Shown here: one piece after another, positions 34,213 to 44,060 of the stretch
How positions within the stretch are numbered: the stretch's first letter is position 1
Layout of the letters: every line of letters begins with the position of its first letter
Assembly (NCBI GenBank): GCA_030706015.1
Contig: JAUZPI010000001.1
Location: forward strand, 1-64,000
DNA length: 64,000 nucleotides
Direction: 5' to 3'
Origin: Bacillota bacterium
GTDB lineage: Bacteria > Bacillota > Clostridia > Clostridiales > Clostridiaceae
Notes under the pieces: model-generated
What the model was told of the DNA's origin: nothing
The model's database searches: none
What the model saw: the letters and a program-made list of their open reading frames with translations, nothing else
Program-made: the position numbers and the translations under genes

Positions 34213-35445
34213 ATGACGTCATTTGATTCATTGGGATTAAATTCAAACTTAATAGAAGGGTTAAAAAAAGAAAATATAACAGAACCTACTGCTATTCAAG
34301 AAAAGCTTATCCCTTCAGCTATAGAAAATAAAGATGTAATAGGACAATCACAAACAGGCAGCGGAAAAACTTTAGCTTATCTACTTCCTATATTTCAGAA
34401 AATAGATAGTTCTAAGAGAGAAATGCAAGCTATTATTTTGGCCCCAACTCACGAATTAGCCATGCAAATAAATAGCCAGATTAAGCTTTTATCAAATAAT
34501 TCCGGAATGCTAGTTACTTCTCTACCAATCATAGGAGAGGTAAATATAACTAGACAAATTGAAAAGCTTAGAGAAAAACCTCATATAATAGTTGGTTCAG
34601 CAGGAAGAATACTAGAATTGATAAAAAAGAAAAAGATAAGTGCACATACCATTAAATCCATAGTAATAGATGAAGGCGATAGATTACTTGATGAAAATAA
34701 TATAAATGGAGTAAAAGATTTAATTAAAACTACTATGAGAGATAGGCAGTTAATGGTCTTTTCAGCCACAATCAATGAAAAAACATTAATATCTGCAAAG
34801 GCTCTAATGAAAGACCCAGAAATTGTACAAATTAAATCTGAAGAGTTAATAAATCCAGACATAAATCATCTTTATTTTACTGCAGAACAAAGGGATAAGA
34901 TGGAGGTTTTAAGAAAATTAATAGCCTCAATTAAGCCTGAACGTGCAATAGTATTTATAAACAAAAGTGATGAAACCCAAATTACTACTTTAAAACTTCA
35001 GTATCATAACATTAAGGCTTGTGGAATATATGGTGGTGCTACTAAAGAAGAACGTAAGGAAGCCATGGATGGGTTTAAAAACGGCAAAATCCAACTACTG
35101 GTAGCTTCTGATATAGCTGCCAGAGGTTTAGATGTTAAGGATGTTACACATATTTTTAATTTAGATTTACCTCCTGATCCTAAAGAATATCTACACAGGG
35201 TTGGCAGAACTGGAAGAGCTGGAAAGACTGGTACGGCCATTTCTATAGTTACAACTAGGGAAGTCCCTGTAATAAAGAAATATGAAAGGGATTTTAATAT
35301 CACGGTAGAACATAAGGATATATATAAGGGTGCCATTGTAAACCCTGGATTTCAAAGAGCTAAAACAAATAATAATAGCAATAATAGAAAGATTGCTGAC
35401 TTTAAGAAAAAAACAACTTCTTATAAATCAAACAAATCCAGATAA
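34213..35445 (+). CDS. DEAD-box-type RNA helicase with DEGD motif II
   Basis: 410 residues, superfamily 2. Q motif EPTAIQEKLIPSA, motif I SQTGSGKT, Ia PTHELAMQ, Ib GSAGRILEL, motif III FSATI, then SDIAARGLDV and HRVGRTGRAG. Motif II reads DEGD (153-156) instead of DEAD; the catalytic Asp and Glu are kept. The C-terminal ~40 residues are basic and Asn/Lys-rich, an RNA-binding tail. Likely role in RNA unwinding for ribosome assembly, decay or cold growth. AAGGAG before the ATG; monocistronic with a strong terminator. Confidence 0.9.
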   Translation: MTSFDSLGLNSNLIEGLKKENITEPTAIQEKLIPSAIENKDVIGQSQTGSGKTLAYLLPIFQKIDSSKREMQAIILAPTHELAMQINSQIKLLSNNSGMLVTSLPIIGEVNITRQIEKLREKPHIIVGSAGRILELIKKKKISAHTIKSIVIDEGDRLLDENNINGVKDLIKTTMRDRQLMVFSATINEKTLISAKALMKDPEIVQIKSEELINPDINHLYFTAEQRDKMEVLRKLIASIKPERAIVFINKSDETQITTLKLQYHNIKACGIYGGATKEERKEAMDGFKNGKIQLLVASDIAARGLDVKDVTHIFNLDLPPDPKEYLHRVGRTGRAGKTGTAISIVTTREVPVIKKYERDFNITVEHKDIYKGAIVNPGFQRAKTNNNSNNRKIADFKKKTTSYKSNKSR

Positions 35446-35451
35446 TATAAA

Positions 35452-35487
35452 AAATAAAGCCTTTGGCTAGCCCTGAGGCTTTATTTT
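35452..35487. terminator. Terminator between the helicase and lipoprotein genes
   Basis: AAATAAAGCCT (35452-35462) pairs perfectly with AGGCTTTATTT (35476-35486). It has A/T tracts on both sides and so can serve both converging genes. Confidence 0.85.
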
Positions 35488-35504
35488 AATTATATACTGT
35501 TACC

Positions 35505-35855
35505 TTAATTAGCCGAGTCCAGATTTACATCCTTAATGTCATCTAAGGACTTTAAAGAACCATCTACGTTGCTCATAGCTTTTACTAAATTATTATTGAT
35601 TTGAGTCTTCTGAGTTTGGTTTATCCTTGGAACAGTTCCAGGCTTAATGGATTGAAATTTATATTGAGTGTTATCTCTTTTGTCATTTGATGCACCAGCA
35701 TTTTTAGAAGAAGTTTTGTCCTTACTACTATTTACTGCAGTTTGAGACAAATTTTCTTTTGTATTACTTCCTTTAGCATTACTTCCTATAGTATTACTGC
35801 TTTGACAGCCTGTAAACACTATAGCTATCAATAAAACAATTATTATCTTTTTCAT
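35505..35855 (-). CDS. Small Ser/Asn-rich lipoprotein
   Basis: 116 residues. The lipobox is IVFTGC after a short hydrophobic signal (MKKIIIVLLIAIVFTGC); the mature part starts QSSNTIGSN and is a Ser/Asn/Lys-rich linker, then a short helix (NNNLVKAMSNVDGSLKSLDD). The start is the Met at 35855, which gives a standard lipoprotein signal; the longer frame to 35885 adds ten charged residues and has weaker support. I do not recognise the family. Anchored outside the membrane. Converges on the helicase gene. Confidence 0.65.
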   Translation of the reverse strand: MKKIIIVLLIAIVFTGCQSSNTIGSNAKGSNTKENLSQTAVNSSKDKTSSKNAGASNDKRDNTQYKFQSIKPGTVPRINQTQKTQINNNLVKAMSNVDGSLKSLDDIKDVNLDSAN

Positions 35856-36004
35856 TTCTACCTGCTTCCTTCCTAAAAATTTCAATTTTCATCCCTTCTG
35901 CTAATAAGTTTATTTAGGCAAAAAAGCCTTATCAATTTGTATTATCACAATAGTAAAAGTTTATATATTATTAATAATGACACCTTATTTGTGTGCATAT
36001 TATT

Positions 36005-36040
36005 AAATAGGGTACACAATAAAAACTATGCACCCTATTT
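36005..36040 (-). terminator. Terminator of the GH18 gene
   Basis: AAATAGGGTACACA (36005-36018) pairs with TATGCACCCTATTT (36027-36040) with a few mismatches, just downstream of the stop at 36060. The T run is stronger on the plus strand. Confidence 0.55.
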
Positions 36041-36059
36041 TTTACTAACTTTCTAAACC

Positions 36060-37388
36060 TTACCTGCTAAATTTTGTTTTAATAGTAGTCCAATAATCGC
36101 TGTTTTCTAATCCTAATCTCCAAATTCCTATACCTGCAATATTGCTGCTGTTAACAACATCTAATTTATAAGCTAGGCTTGTACTATTTTCAAACCAAAC
36201 TGTATGTTGTACTCCAGTTGAATCTGTGTAGTAGAAATATGGACATTGTGAAGTAGAATCCCATTGAATTGTTGCTCCATAGGTTGTAGCTAAATTATAT
36301 ATTTGGCTAATACTATAAGCCTTTGCATTGCCTGCTGAAGTCCAATCATAGCCGTAGGCTGCTACACCAAGTAATATCTTATTTTTAGGAATCACTGTTA
36401 CAGCGTAGTTAACTACATTCTGTACCCATCCAATTGAAGCTATTGGTCCTGGTGAACCTCCAGCATAGTGTTCATCATAAGCCATCAAAACCATTTGATC
36501 TGAATAATTTGCTAAAGCGGCATAATCAAATGCACCATTCCAACCATCCGTTGTACTGTCATAAGTTTTAGCTGGGACAGATATTGTAACAGTAAAACCT
36601 TGTGAATGTAACGCACTGTAAAGTTCACTCATGAAGGTTGTAAAATAGCTTCTATCATAGTAATAAACACCTTCTAAATCTACATTTACACCTTTATAAG
36701 AATTAACTTTTAAAGCATTTAGTGTATTGTTGATTAGGTTTTGCCTATTAGTTGAACTTTCAAGAAGAGTTTGTGCAATACTTCCATCAAAATTGTTAGT
36801 TATCATTGCATATGGTTTTATTCCATTTGCATTAGCATAGGATATTTGACTGCTTGGTACAAGACCACTGATGCTTCCATAAGCATCTGTTGTGTATGTA
36901 TCCGTTGCAATCTCATCTATAGTACTAGTGTTAGCTGTCATAGAGTTATATGAGGAAGAATCTCCAGAGTAATAGTATGTGGCAAAACCTAAAACTATTT
37001 TAGGAGCAGTTGTCGTTACTACAGCTTGGCTTGTGGTTGCATATATATGTGTGGAATCAGCTGAGGTTCCGTAGGCATTATATGCTCTTACAAAATACCA
37101 ATACTTAGTTGAAGAAGCTAGTCCAGTATTTTTATAAGTGTTAGTGCTGATAGTTGCTATTTGAGTATAACTAGAGTCATTAGGTGAAGCCCTAAAAATC
37201 TTATACCCAGAAGCACCTGATACTGCATTCCAGCTTAAGTCTATTTCTGATGCAGTTACACTAGTCACTGTAAGCCCTGAAGGAGCTGAAGGTATGTTGG
37301 ATGTTCTTGTCTTTGCTAAAACGAAATTGGTATTAAAGACTAGTAGTAAAAATGATACAACAAATGCAAGTATTCTCCTGCTGTTCAT
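36060..37388 (-). CDS. Secreted GH18 glycoside hydrolase with FN3 domain
   Basis: 442 residues: signal peptide (~1-25, ending FVLAK), a fibronectin type III domain (~33-120, PSAPSGLTVTSVTASEIDLS), then a GH18 TIM barrel. The catalytic strand reads GVNVDLEGV with Asp237 and general acid Glu239, followed by MAYDEHYAGG and, near the end, GIGIWRLG. This is the YaaH/SleL-like branch of GH18, acting on peptidoglycan (N-acetylglucosaminidase on wall or spore cortex) rather than classical chitin. ATG after GGAGG. Monocistronic. Confidence 0.85.
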   Translation of the reverse strand: MNSRRILAFVVSFLLLVFNTNFVLAKTRTSNIPSAPSGLTVTSVTASEIDLSWNAVSGASGYKIFRASPNDSSYTQIATISTNTYKNTGLASSTKYWYFVRAYNAYGTSADSTHIYATTSQAVVTTTAPKIVLGFATYYYSGDSSSYNSMTANTSTIDEIATDTYTTDAYGSISGLVPSSQISYANANGIKPYAMITNNFDGSIAQTLLESSTNRQNLINNTLNALKVNSYKGVNVDLEGVYYYDRSYFTTFMSELYSALHSQGFTVTISVPAKTYDSTTDGWNGAFDYAALANYSDQMVLMAYDEHYAGGSPGPIASIGWVQNVVNYAVTVIPKNKILLGVAAYGYDWTSAGNAKAYSISQIYNLATTYGATIQWDSTSQCPYFYYTDSTGVQHTVWFENSTSLAYKLDVVNSSNIAGIGIWRLGLENSDYWTTIKTKFSR

Positions 37389-37500
37389 GTTATTACACCT
37401 CCAATATATTTTTTTACATCAATATTATCGAAATGGATTCCATTAAATTCAGCTGTAATTTCTGGATAATTATCAAAAAAACACTTGTTAAATAAAGAAA

Positions 37501-37534
37501 GTTTGCCAAAAGTTTTTAAATACTTCGGACAAAC
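37501..37534 (-). terminator. Terminator of the NRPS gene
   Basis: GTTTGCCAAAAGT (37501-37513) and ACTTCGGACAAAC (37522-37534) form a 13-bp stem with one mismatch and two G-U pairs on the minus strand, followed by TTTCTTTATTT. Confidence 0.65.
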
Positions 37535-37589
37535 TCTCAGATTTTATTTGTTAAATCTAAATGTAGTGCTAATTAGTAGTATTTTAAAG

Positions 37590-40500
37590 CTAGATATTAA
37601 TTATTTCCGCATCATCTTCCACAGAGAATAACTCCATATCAATCAATTTATCATACGGCGATTTAATAAGTCTCTCGATTAAATTAATGAAATTTTCAGC
37701 AAATCCGACCATAGTTTCATGCTTAAATAATTGTTTGTTGTATCTTAATAAACAGCTTATGTTTTCTTCTGGTTTATATGCAAAAATAGTCATTCTAAAG
37801 TCTCTGTCTTTTATATTATTATCAAACTCTACTGGGGTAAGTTGTAAATCTTTAATATGAATATTTCTAAACTTTGCATCAAATCCATTTACAAATGATA
37901 ACATTGATGCTCTTGAATAGCGTTCCGAAAAATTCTTATCTAACTCTAATTTATCAAATGGATATTGTTGATTCTCGTACACGCTTAACATGGTATCCTT
38001 AATGCTATTAATAGCTTCAATAAAGGATTTATCTCTATCGATTTTGCACTTAATTGGTAAACCATATGAGAATTCCCCTACAACTTCTTCCAGATCAGGG
38101 TGGTTTCTCCCTTCCACAGCAGAGACTAAAAGAATATCATCTTGATTACTGTACTTACCCAATAATGTTGCATATATGCTAAACATTACTATATTCAAGG
38201 TTGTGTTATTCTCTAATACAAAATTATTTAATCTTATTCTGACCTTATCAGGAATATCGAAGGATAAAATATTATTTTCATAACTTGGTATATCTGGACG
38301 TTCAAAATCAGTTGGCATATTTAATACAGGAACTCCATCTTTAAATACCTCACTCCAATATTCCTTTTGCTTTCCTAATGCATCTGATTGGAACAGAGCA
38401 TTTTGCCATACTGAAAAGTCTTTGTATTGAAGTTTTATTTCTGGTATTTTATTGCCATTGTATAGTTCGGTAAATTCACCAACTAATACCTCTTTCGACT
38501 TATTATCCATAATTAGTAAATGCACATCAAATAACCATAAATATTTTTTATCCGAGAATTTTACTAAGCCTACTCTCAAAAGTGGTGCCTTGCTTATATC
38601 AAATTCTTTAATAAAACCATTAATTATGTCATAGGTATTGCTCTCATTATCTTCACTATAATCGATATTAAAATTAACCTTATCATTAATAACTTGAACT
38701 GGCTGTCCATCTACATATTGGAAGGAAGTTCTCAATATTTCATATCTATTTACAAGTTGTTGAAACGCTTGCTCAAACCTTAGAATATCCAATTTTCCTT
38801 CTATCATCATAATTAGCGGCATATTAAAAGCTGTACTTATTCCTTGGAGCTGGTTAAGTGGGAATAATATTTTTTGAGGTGTAGATAATTCATAGTACTT
38901 CTTAACAGGTGCAGGTTCTATAGGTGCAAGTTCATGTTTTTCAGAACTTCTTACATAGTCTGCAACGTCCTTAATCGTTGGATTATTAAAGAATCTAGTC
39001 AATGGAATTTCTACTTTTAAATCATTGTGAATCTTACTAATGAGGTTTACAGCTTTAAGGGAATGTCCTCCAAGTTCAAAAAAGTTTTCGTATATTCCAA
39101 TTCTACTTGTACCTAATACCTCTTCCCATAATACTACTAAACTCCTCTCTAATTCATCTCTTGCTGCTACATATTCCTGTGCGCTTGATAATGCTACCTC
39201 ATCCGGAACAGGTAATGCAGCTCTATCAATTTTACCTGATGAATTCGTTGGGAGGTTCTCTAAAATTACAAAGAATGCCGGTACCATATACTCAGGAAGT
39301 ATTTGCTGTAGAAATGTTCTTAGCTCATTTAACTTAGGATTATATTCTTTATCAGCAACTATATAGGCAACCAACCTCTTATCTCCTGGTACATCCTCCC
39401 TTAAAGTAACTATCGCTTTCTTGATATTTGGGAATTTCTTAAGTGCAGCCTCAATCTCACCTAGCTCTATTCGGAAACCCCTTAATTTAACTTGAAAATC
39501 AGCTCTTCCAACAAGTTCAATTGTTCCATCATCACAGTAACGTGCTAAGTCTCCAGATCGGTACAATATAGATCCAGTAATATTAGAAAACGGATTCTTA
39601 ATAAATCGCTCAGAAGTTAGATCTTGAAGATTTAGATAGCCATTAGACACGCAATCACCTGAAATACACATTTCTCCAACTACGCCTATAGGTACAGGCT
39701 TCAAATTCTTGTTTAATATGTAAGTTTGCACATTAGTTAATGGCTTTCCTATAGGTACTATACTTGAATCATAAGACATATCTCGTGTATCGTATACTGA
39801 TGCATTTGACGAACATTCCGTGGATCCATATAAATTTAATAATGGTACATTAGGGAACGCTTTATACCAGTCTTTCACCATAGATGGAGGGATAGGTTCA
39901 GCACTTGTGGTTGCCAATCGTAAGGAAGTCCAATCATTTTGGTGTTGATTTTTTTGGTTAATCACTCCTTGAACAATTGGTGGTGATGCCAATAAAAAAC
40001 TCACCTTATTAGCTGTTACCTTATTCCAAAATTCACTTGGATTTATTACATCTTCCCTAGATAATATAAGCGTTGGAATCCCTTTTAGCAAACCTCCAAA
40101 TATCTCCCAGGTAGCTGCCACTAATGCATATGATTTTTGTAATACAGCTACATCTTCCTTACTAAATGGATATGTGTCCCACATCCAATTTAATCTATTT
40201 AATACTGATTTATTATTTATCAAAACACCCTTTGGTTTTCCTGTAGATGATGATGTATAAACTATATTCAATATATCTTCCTGCCCAGTAACAGCGGCCA
40301 GGTTTTTATTCTCCTCTATGTTTATAAGTGTGAAATCCGTATCTAAATTAATTTTAATATTTTCATACCTATTGAAAAAATCAGTTTTATTTTGAACAAT
40401 CAGTATTGAAGCATTGGTATCATCTAAGATATCATTAAGTCTTAACCTTGGATAAGTTGGATCTAATGCAATGTATGTACCACCTGCCTTCATGATAGCT

Positions 40501-43500
40501 AAGATACCTATAATCATTTCAAATGAACGTTCTACACAAATTGCTACAAGTGAACCTTTACTAACACCAAATCCTCTTAAATAATGCGCTAATTGATTGG
40601 ACCTTTGGTTGAGTTCCAAGTATGATATAGTCTCATCGTTGCATATAAAGGCTGTTTTCTCGGGTGTCTTTTCTACTTGCATCTCAAACATTTCATGAAT
40701 ATTCATAGATAAATCATATTCTTTTCTCTTGTTGTTAAAGTGAAATAATTGCATATTTATTTCCGAGTCAGTAAGTACTTTTAACTGAGAAATTGGCAAG
40801 CTAGGTTCTTCTACTATGCTATTTAGCAACACCTCAAAATTCTTAACCATTCTTTCTATAAAGTCATCCTCAAATAGCTCAATAAAATAGGACATTTGTA
40901 AATATATTTGATCACCATTTTCCTGAGCATATAATGTTAAATCATATTTTGTATATCCGCTTTCCATTTCTCTGAAAGATATATTTAAATTCTTGAAATT
41001 AATATTTATTTCATTTCTCTTTGCATTATCATCCTCTGCCCTTTCTGAGTACATATTAAACATGACCTGGAAAACCGGCGAAATACTACTACTTCTCACT
41101 ACATCTGCAAATTCAAGTGTCCATAAGAATGGATATTCCGAATTTGCAATACCACCAATTACAGTTTGTCTAACGCCTTCAAGCAGATTTTCAAAGCTTG
41201 GATCGTTTGCCAATGAAGTTCTTAGAGGTATCATATTTAGAAAGAAACCTATTAAATCTTCTGTTCCAGGGTGACTTCGGTTTACATGAGGTGATCCTAC
41301 TATAATATCATCTTGACCGGTGTAATTGTACAACAATACGTTAAATGCAGCCAGAATTGTCATAAATAATGTAGAATTTTTTTCTCTACTCAGTATTCTA
41401 AGTTTATTAGATAAATCCTTACTTAGAAGAATTCCCTTTGATCTGCCCTTATGATTTGGAGTATTTGATCTAATAGTCTTTGTTGGAAGATTTAATACTG
41501 GAAGGGTCCCCGATAGTTTTTCACGCCAATACTCTTCCTGTGATTTAAGTTTTTCTTTGGTTATATTTTCGCTTTCCCATAAAATATAATTTCTAAATTG
41601 TACTTTTGTATCATTTTCTATTTTGTTTGGATTTTGAAGAATTCTGTGATAATTTGCTTCAAGCTCTCTCATAATAATAGATAGTGCCCATGCATCTATT
41701 ATTATTTCATGTGTTGTAAGTATCATAGTATGTTCTTCTTCAGACAACTTAAATAGATTCAATCTAAATAAAGAATCTTTTTCCAAATCAAAAACATGAT
41801 TAATTTCTTTACCTGCCGCTCTTTTTATAATACTCTGTTGTTCTTCTTTTAAAAGATTAGTTAAATCCTGAAAACGAAGATCTACTTCACCAGTTTTCTC
41901 AAATCTTTGAAAAGGCCTTCCTTCATTTTCTCCAAATCTCACTCTAAGAGTATCATGATTTTGTACAATCTTTTCCCATGCTTCTTTTAGTATATTTACG
42001 TCAATGTCTCCATTAAGGGAAATAGAACCCTGCAAAGTGTAGAAAGGGCTATTTTTATTTAACTTCCACAGAAACCATAGTCTCTGCTGTTCAAGTGAAA
42101 GTGGATATGTAGCATCTAGCGATAATTTTTTATTAAAACAATCCGGCAATTTATCATTTTGTTCTTGTTTGTCTAACATCACTGCTATTTCACTTATTGT
42201 TTTTGTAAATATTTTATCAAAAGAAATCTCATAAGCCATGCCTACTCTTATTTTATTTATAATCTGCATGGCTAAAAGTGAGTCTCCACCAAGATCAAAA
42301 AATCCATCCTGTGTTCCCACACGATCTATGCATAGTATCTGAATCCAAATCTCACATAATCTTCGTTCAATTTCATTTATTGGGGCAACATATGGTACAT
42401 CTAAATCTGGTCGAAGGCTGTCTGGTTCTGGAAGCGCTTTTACATCAAGCTTGCCATTAGAGTTTAGCGGAAGAGCATCCATCCTAACAAATCTCTCTGG
42501 AACCATATATGAAGGGAGATGTTCTTGAAGATATTTTCTTAACTCAGAATCTAAAACTTTCCTATTACTAACAATGTAGCTCACTAAATGAATTGATTCA
42601 TCTAAGGCTCCTTGATTTTCAGCTAAACATTCTCTAGCTACTAATTTATGTTTATTTCCTCTTGTATTTCGTGCTATAACTGCACATGCCTTTACACTTT
42701 CATATTTTGATAATGCTGCTTCAATTTCTCCTAATTCTATTCTAAAACCACGGATTTTCACTTGACGATCTATTCTTCCTAAATATACAAGATTGCCATC
42801 ATCTAAATAGTTCACTAAATCACCTGTTTTATAAATTGCCGAGAAATCAGGGTCCTTAGAGAATGGATTTTCCAAAAATGCTGACTTAGTCTTCTCTTCA
42901 TTATTCACATAACCGCGGCCTACGCCTATACCACTGACACATAATTCTCCTGGTTCACCTTTGCTACATTCTATTAATTCATTCGTTTCCGTTTTTAACA
43001 CATATAAAACTAAATTATTTATTGGAACACCTATAGGCATATTTATTACGTCCTCGTCAGGAGCTTCAAATATTTTGTAATGTGTCACTCCATCAGAACA
43101 TTCTGTAGGACCATAGGAATTTAACAGCGGTATATCTTTGTAGTATTTAAACCATTTTCTACATACAATTGGAGGTAATGCTTCTCCTACAAGACATACC
43201 CATCTTATAGTTGATATCTTAAATGGTTCTCCTATAGATTCAATTGTATTAACAATTGCTCTTAGCATAGATGGAACAACCTGAATAATAGATACTCTCT
43301 CAAGCTCAGCTTGTTTCATAAGTAGAATAGGATCATGCGCTATATGATCGCTAAATATATGTACTTGACCACCAACGATAAGTCCAGCAAAGAACTGCCA
43401 AATAGATATGTCAAAGCATTGTGAGGCACTTTCTACAACATGATCATCAGATGTTATGTTAAGGTCTTTTATTTTTTCATACAAATGGTTTACCATACCT

Positions 43501-44048
43501 CTTCTCTCAACCATTGCCCCCTTAGGAACTCCTGTTGATCCAGAAGTGAATATTACATATGCTAAATCCCTTTGGGAAATTAGTGTTTGTAAATTTTCTG
43601 CAGACTGCTCTTTTTCTATTTCATCTTCAATGACAATAAATTTTGGTTGTTTATGCACTGGTAATTTATTCACCGTTTCTTCAACAACTGAATAAAACTC
43701 TCGTGATACTAATATTAGTTCACTTCCACTTTGTTCAAAAATTTGGTGCTGACGTTGAATTGGGTGTTCTGGATTCAAAGGAAGATATGCTCCTCCAGAC
43801 TTCCATATTGCAATTATTGCCGTAACTAATTCTATGGTTCTATTTGCAAATACGGAAACTATATAATCTGAAGTTACACCAAGCTTAACTAATCTTCTTG
43901 CTAACTTATTTGCATTCTTATTTAAATTCTCATAGCTAATATTCTTTTCCCCACATATTAATGCTATTTTTTCAGGGTTAGCTAAAACTTGTTCTTCAAA
44001 TAGCCTACAGAAATCCTTACTATAATTATCTTCTTGTTGATTTATCAT
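37590..44048 (-). CDS. Nonribosomal peptide synthetase, A-PCP-C-A-PCP-C
   Basis: About 2150 residues (numbered from a GTG at 44060; the ATG at 44048, 9 bases after AGAGGTG, is the better start). A1 ~20-545 (FTSGSTGVPKG, NSNGKLD), PCP1 ~560-630 with Ser594 (LGGDSL), C1 ~650-1090, A2 ~1115-1620 (YTSSSTGKPKG, NSSGKID), PCP2 ~1630-1705 with Ser1667 (LGGHSL), C2 ~1720-2156. There is no thioesterase or reductase. C1 has HEIIIDA (784-790) and C2 HLLIMDN (1847-1853) in place of HHxxxDG, so both lack the catalytic second His. A1 specificity positions read D-I-W-Q-C-V-S-D-G; A2 has Val where Asp235 binds the amino group. Product unknown. No MbtH or PPTase gene adjoins. Confidence 0.9.
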   Translation of the reverse strand: MINQQEDNYSKDFCRLFEEQVLANPEKIALICGEKNISYENLNKNANKLARRLVKLGVTSDYIVSVFANRTIELVTAIIAIWKSGGAYLPLNPEHPIQRQHQIFEQSGSELILVSREFYSVVEETVNKLPVHKQPKFIVIEDEIEKEQSAENLQTLISQRDLAYVIFTSGSTGVPKGAMVERRGMVNHLYEKIKDLNITSDDHVVESASQCFDISIWQFFAGLIVGGQVHIFSDHIAHDPILLMKQAELERVSIIQVVPSMLRAIVNTIESIGEPFKISTIRWVCLVGEALPPIVCRKWFKYYKDIPLLNSYGPTECSDGVTHYKIFEAPDEDVINMPIGVPINNLVLYVLKTETNELIECSKGEPGELCVSGIGVGRGYVNNEEKTKSAFLENPFSKDPDFSAIYKTGDLVNYLDDGNLVYLGRIDRQVKIRGFRIELGEIEAALSKYESVKACAVIARNTRGNKHKLVARECLAENQGALDESIHLVSYIVSNRKVLDSELRKYLQEHLPSYMVPERFVRMDALPLNSNGKLDVKALPEPDSLRPDLDVPYVAPINEIERRLCEIWIQILCIDRVGTQDGFFDLGGDSLLAMQIINKIRVGMAYEISFDKIFTKTISEIAVMLDKQEQNDKLPDCFNKKLSLDATYPLSLEQQRLWFLWKLNKNSPFYTLQGSISLNGDIDVNILKEAWEKIVQNHDTLRVRFGENEGRPFQRFEKTGEVDLRFQDLTNLLKEEQQSIIKRAAGKEINHVFDLEKDSLFRLNLFKLSEEEHTMILTTHEIIIDAWALSIIMRELEANYHRILQNPNKIENDTKVQFRNYILWESENITKEKLKSQEEYWREKLSGTLPVLNLPTKTIRSNTPNHKGRSKGILLSKDLSNKLRILSREKNSTLFMTILAAFNVLLYNYTGQDDIIVGSPHVNRSHPGTEDLIGFFLNMIPLRTSLANDPSFENLLEGVRQTVIGGIANSEYPFLWTLEFADVVRSSSISPVFQVMFNMYSERAEDDNAKRNEININFKNLNISFREMESGYTKYDLTLYAQENGDQIYLQMSYFIELFEDDFIERMVKNFEVLLNSIVEEPSLPISQLKVLTDSEINMQLFHFNNKRKEYDLSMNIHEMFEMQVEKTPEKTAFICNDETISYLELNQRSNQLAHYLRGFGVSKGSLVAICVERSFEMIIGILAIMKAGGTYIALDPTYPRLRLNDILDDTNASILIVQNKTDFFNRYENIKINLDTDFTLINIEENKNLAAVTGQEDILNIVYTSSSTGKPKGVLINNKSVLNRLNWMWDTYPFSKEDVAVLQKSYALVAATWEIFGGLLKGIPTLILSREDVINPSEFWNKVTANKVSFLLASPPIVQGVINQKNQHQNDWTSLRLATTSAEPIPPSMVKDWYKAFPNVPLLNLYGSTECSSNASVYDTRDMSYDSSIVPIGKPLTNVQTYILNKNLKPVPIGVVGEMCISGDCVSNGYLNLQDLTSERFIKNPFSNITGSILYRSGDLARYCDDGTIELVGRADFQVKLRGFRIELGEIEAALKKFPNIKKAIVTLREDVPGDKRLVAYIVADKEYNPKLNELRTFLQQILPEYMVPAFFVILENLPTNSSGKIDRAALPVPDEVALSSAQEYVAARDELERSLVVLWEEVLGTSRIGIYENFFELGGHSLKAVNLISKIHNDLKVEIPLTRFFNNPTIKDVADYVRSSEKHELAPIEPAPVKKYYELSTPQKILFPLNQLQGISTAFNMPLIMMIEGKLDILRFEQAFQQLVNRYEILRTSFQYVDGQPVQVINDKVNFNIDYSEDNESNTYDIINGFIKEFDISKAPLLRVGLVKFSDKKYLWLFDVHLLIMDNKSKEVLVGEFTELYNGNKIPEIKLQYKDFSVWQNALFQSDALGKQKEYWSEVFKDGVPVLNMPTDFERPDIPSYENNILSFDIPDKVRIRLNNFVLENNTTLNIVMFSIYATLLGKYSNQDDILLVSAVEGRNHPDLEEVVGEFSYGLPIKCKIDRDKSFIEAINSIKDTMLSVYENQQYPFDKLELDKNFSERYSRASMLSFVNGFDAKFRNIHIKDLQLTPVEFDNNIKDRDFRMTIFAYKPEENISCLLRYNKQLFKHETMVGFAENFINLIERLIKSPYDKLIDMELFSVEDDAEIINI

Positions 44049-44060
44049 TATTTTACTCAC

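Noticed and set aside
37590..44048. NRPS considered as a siderophore or bacitracin cluster
   Set aside because: No tailoring, transport, MbtH or phosphopantetheinyl transferase genes adjoin, and the A-domain residues do not give a safe substrate.
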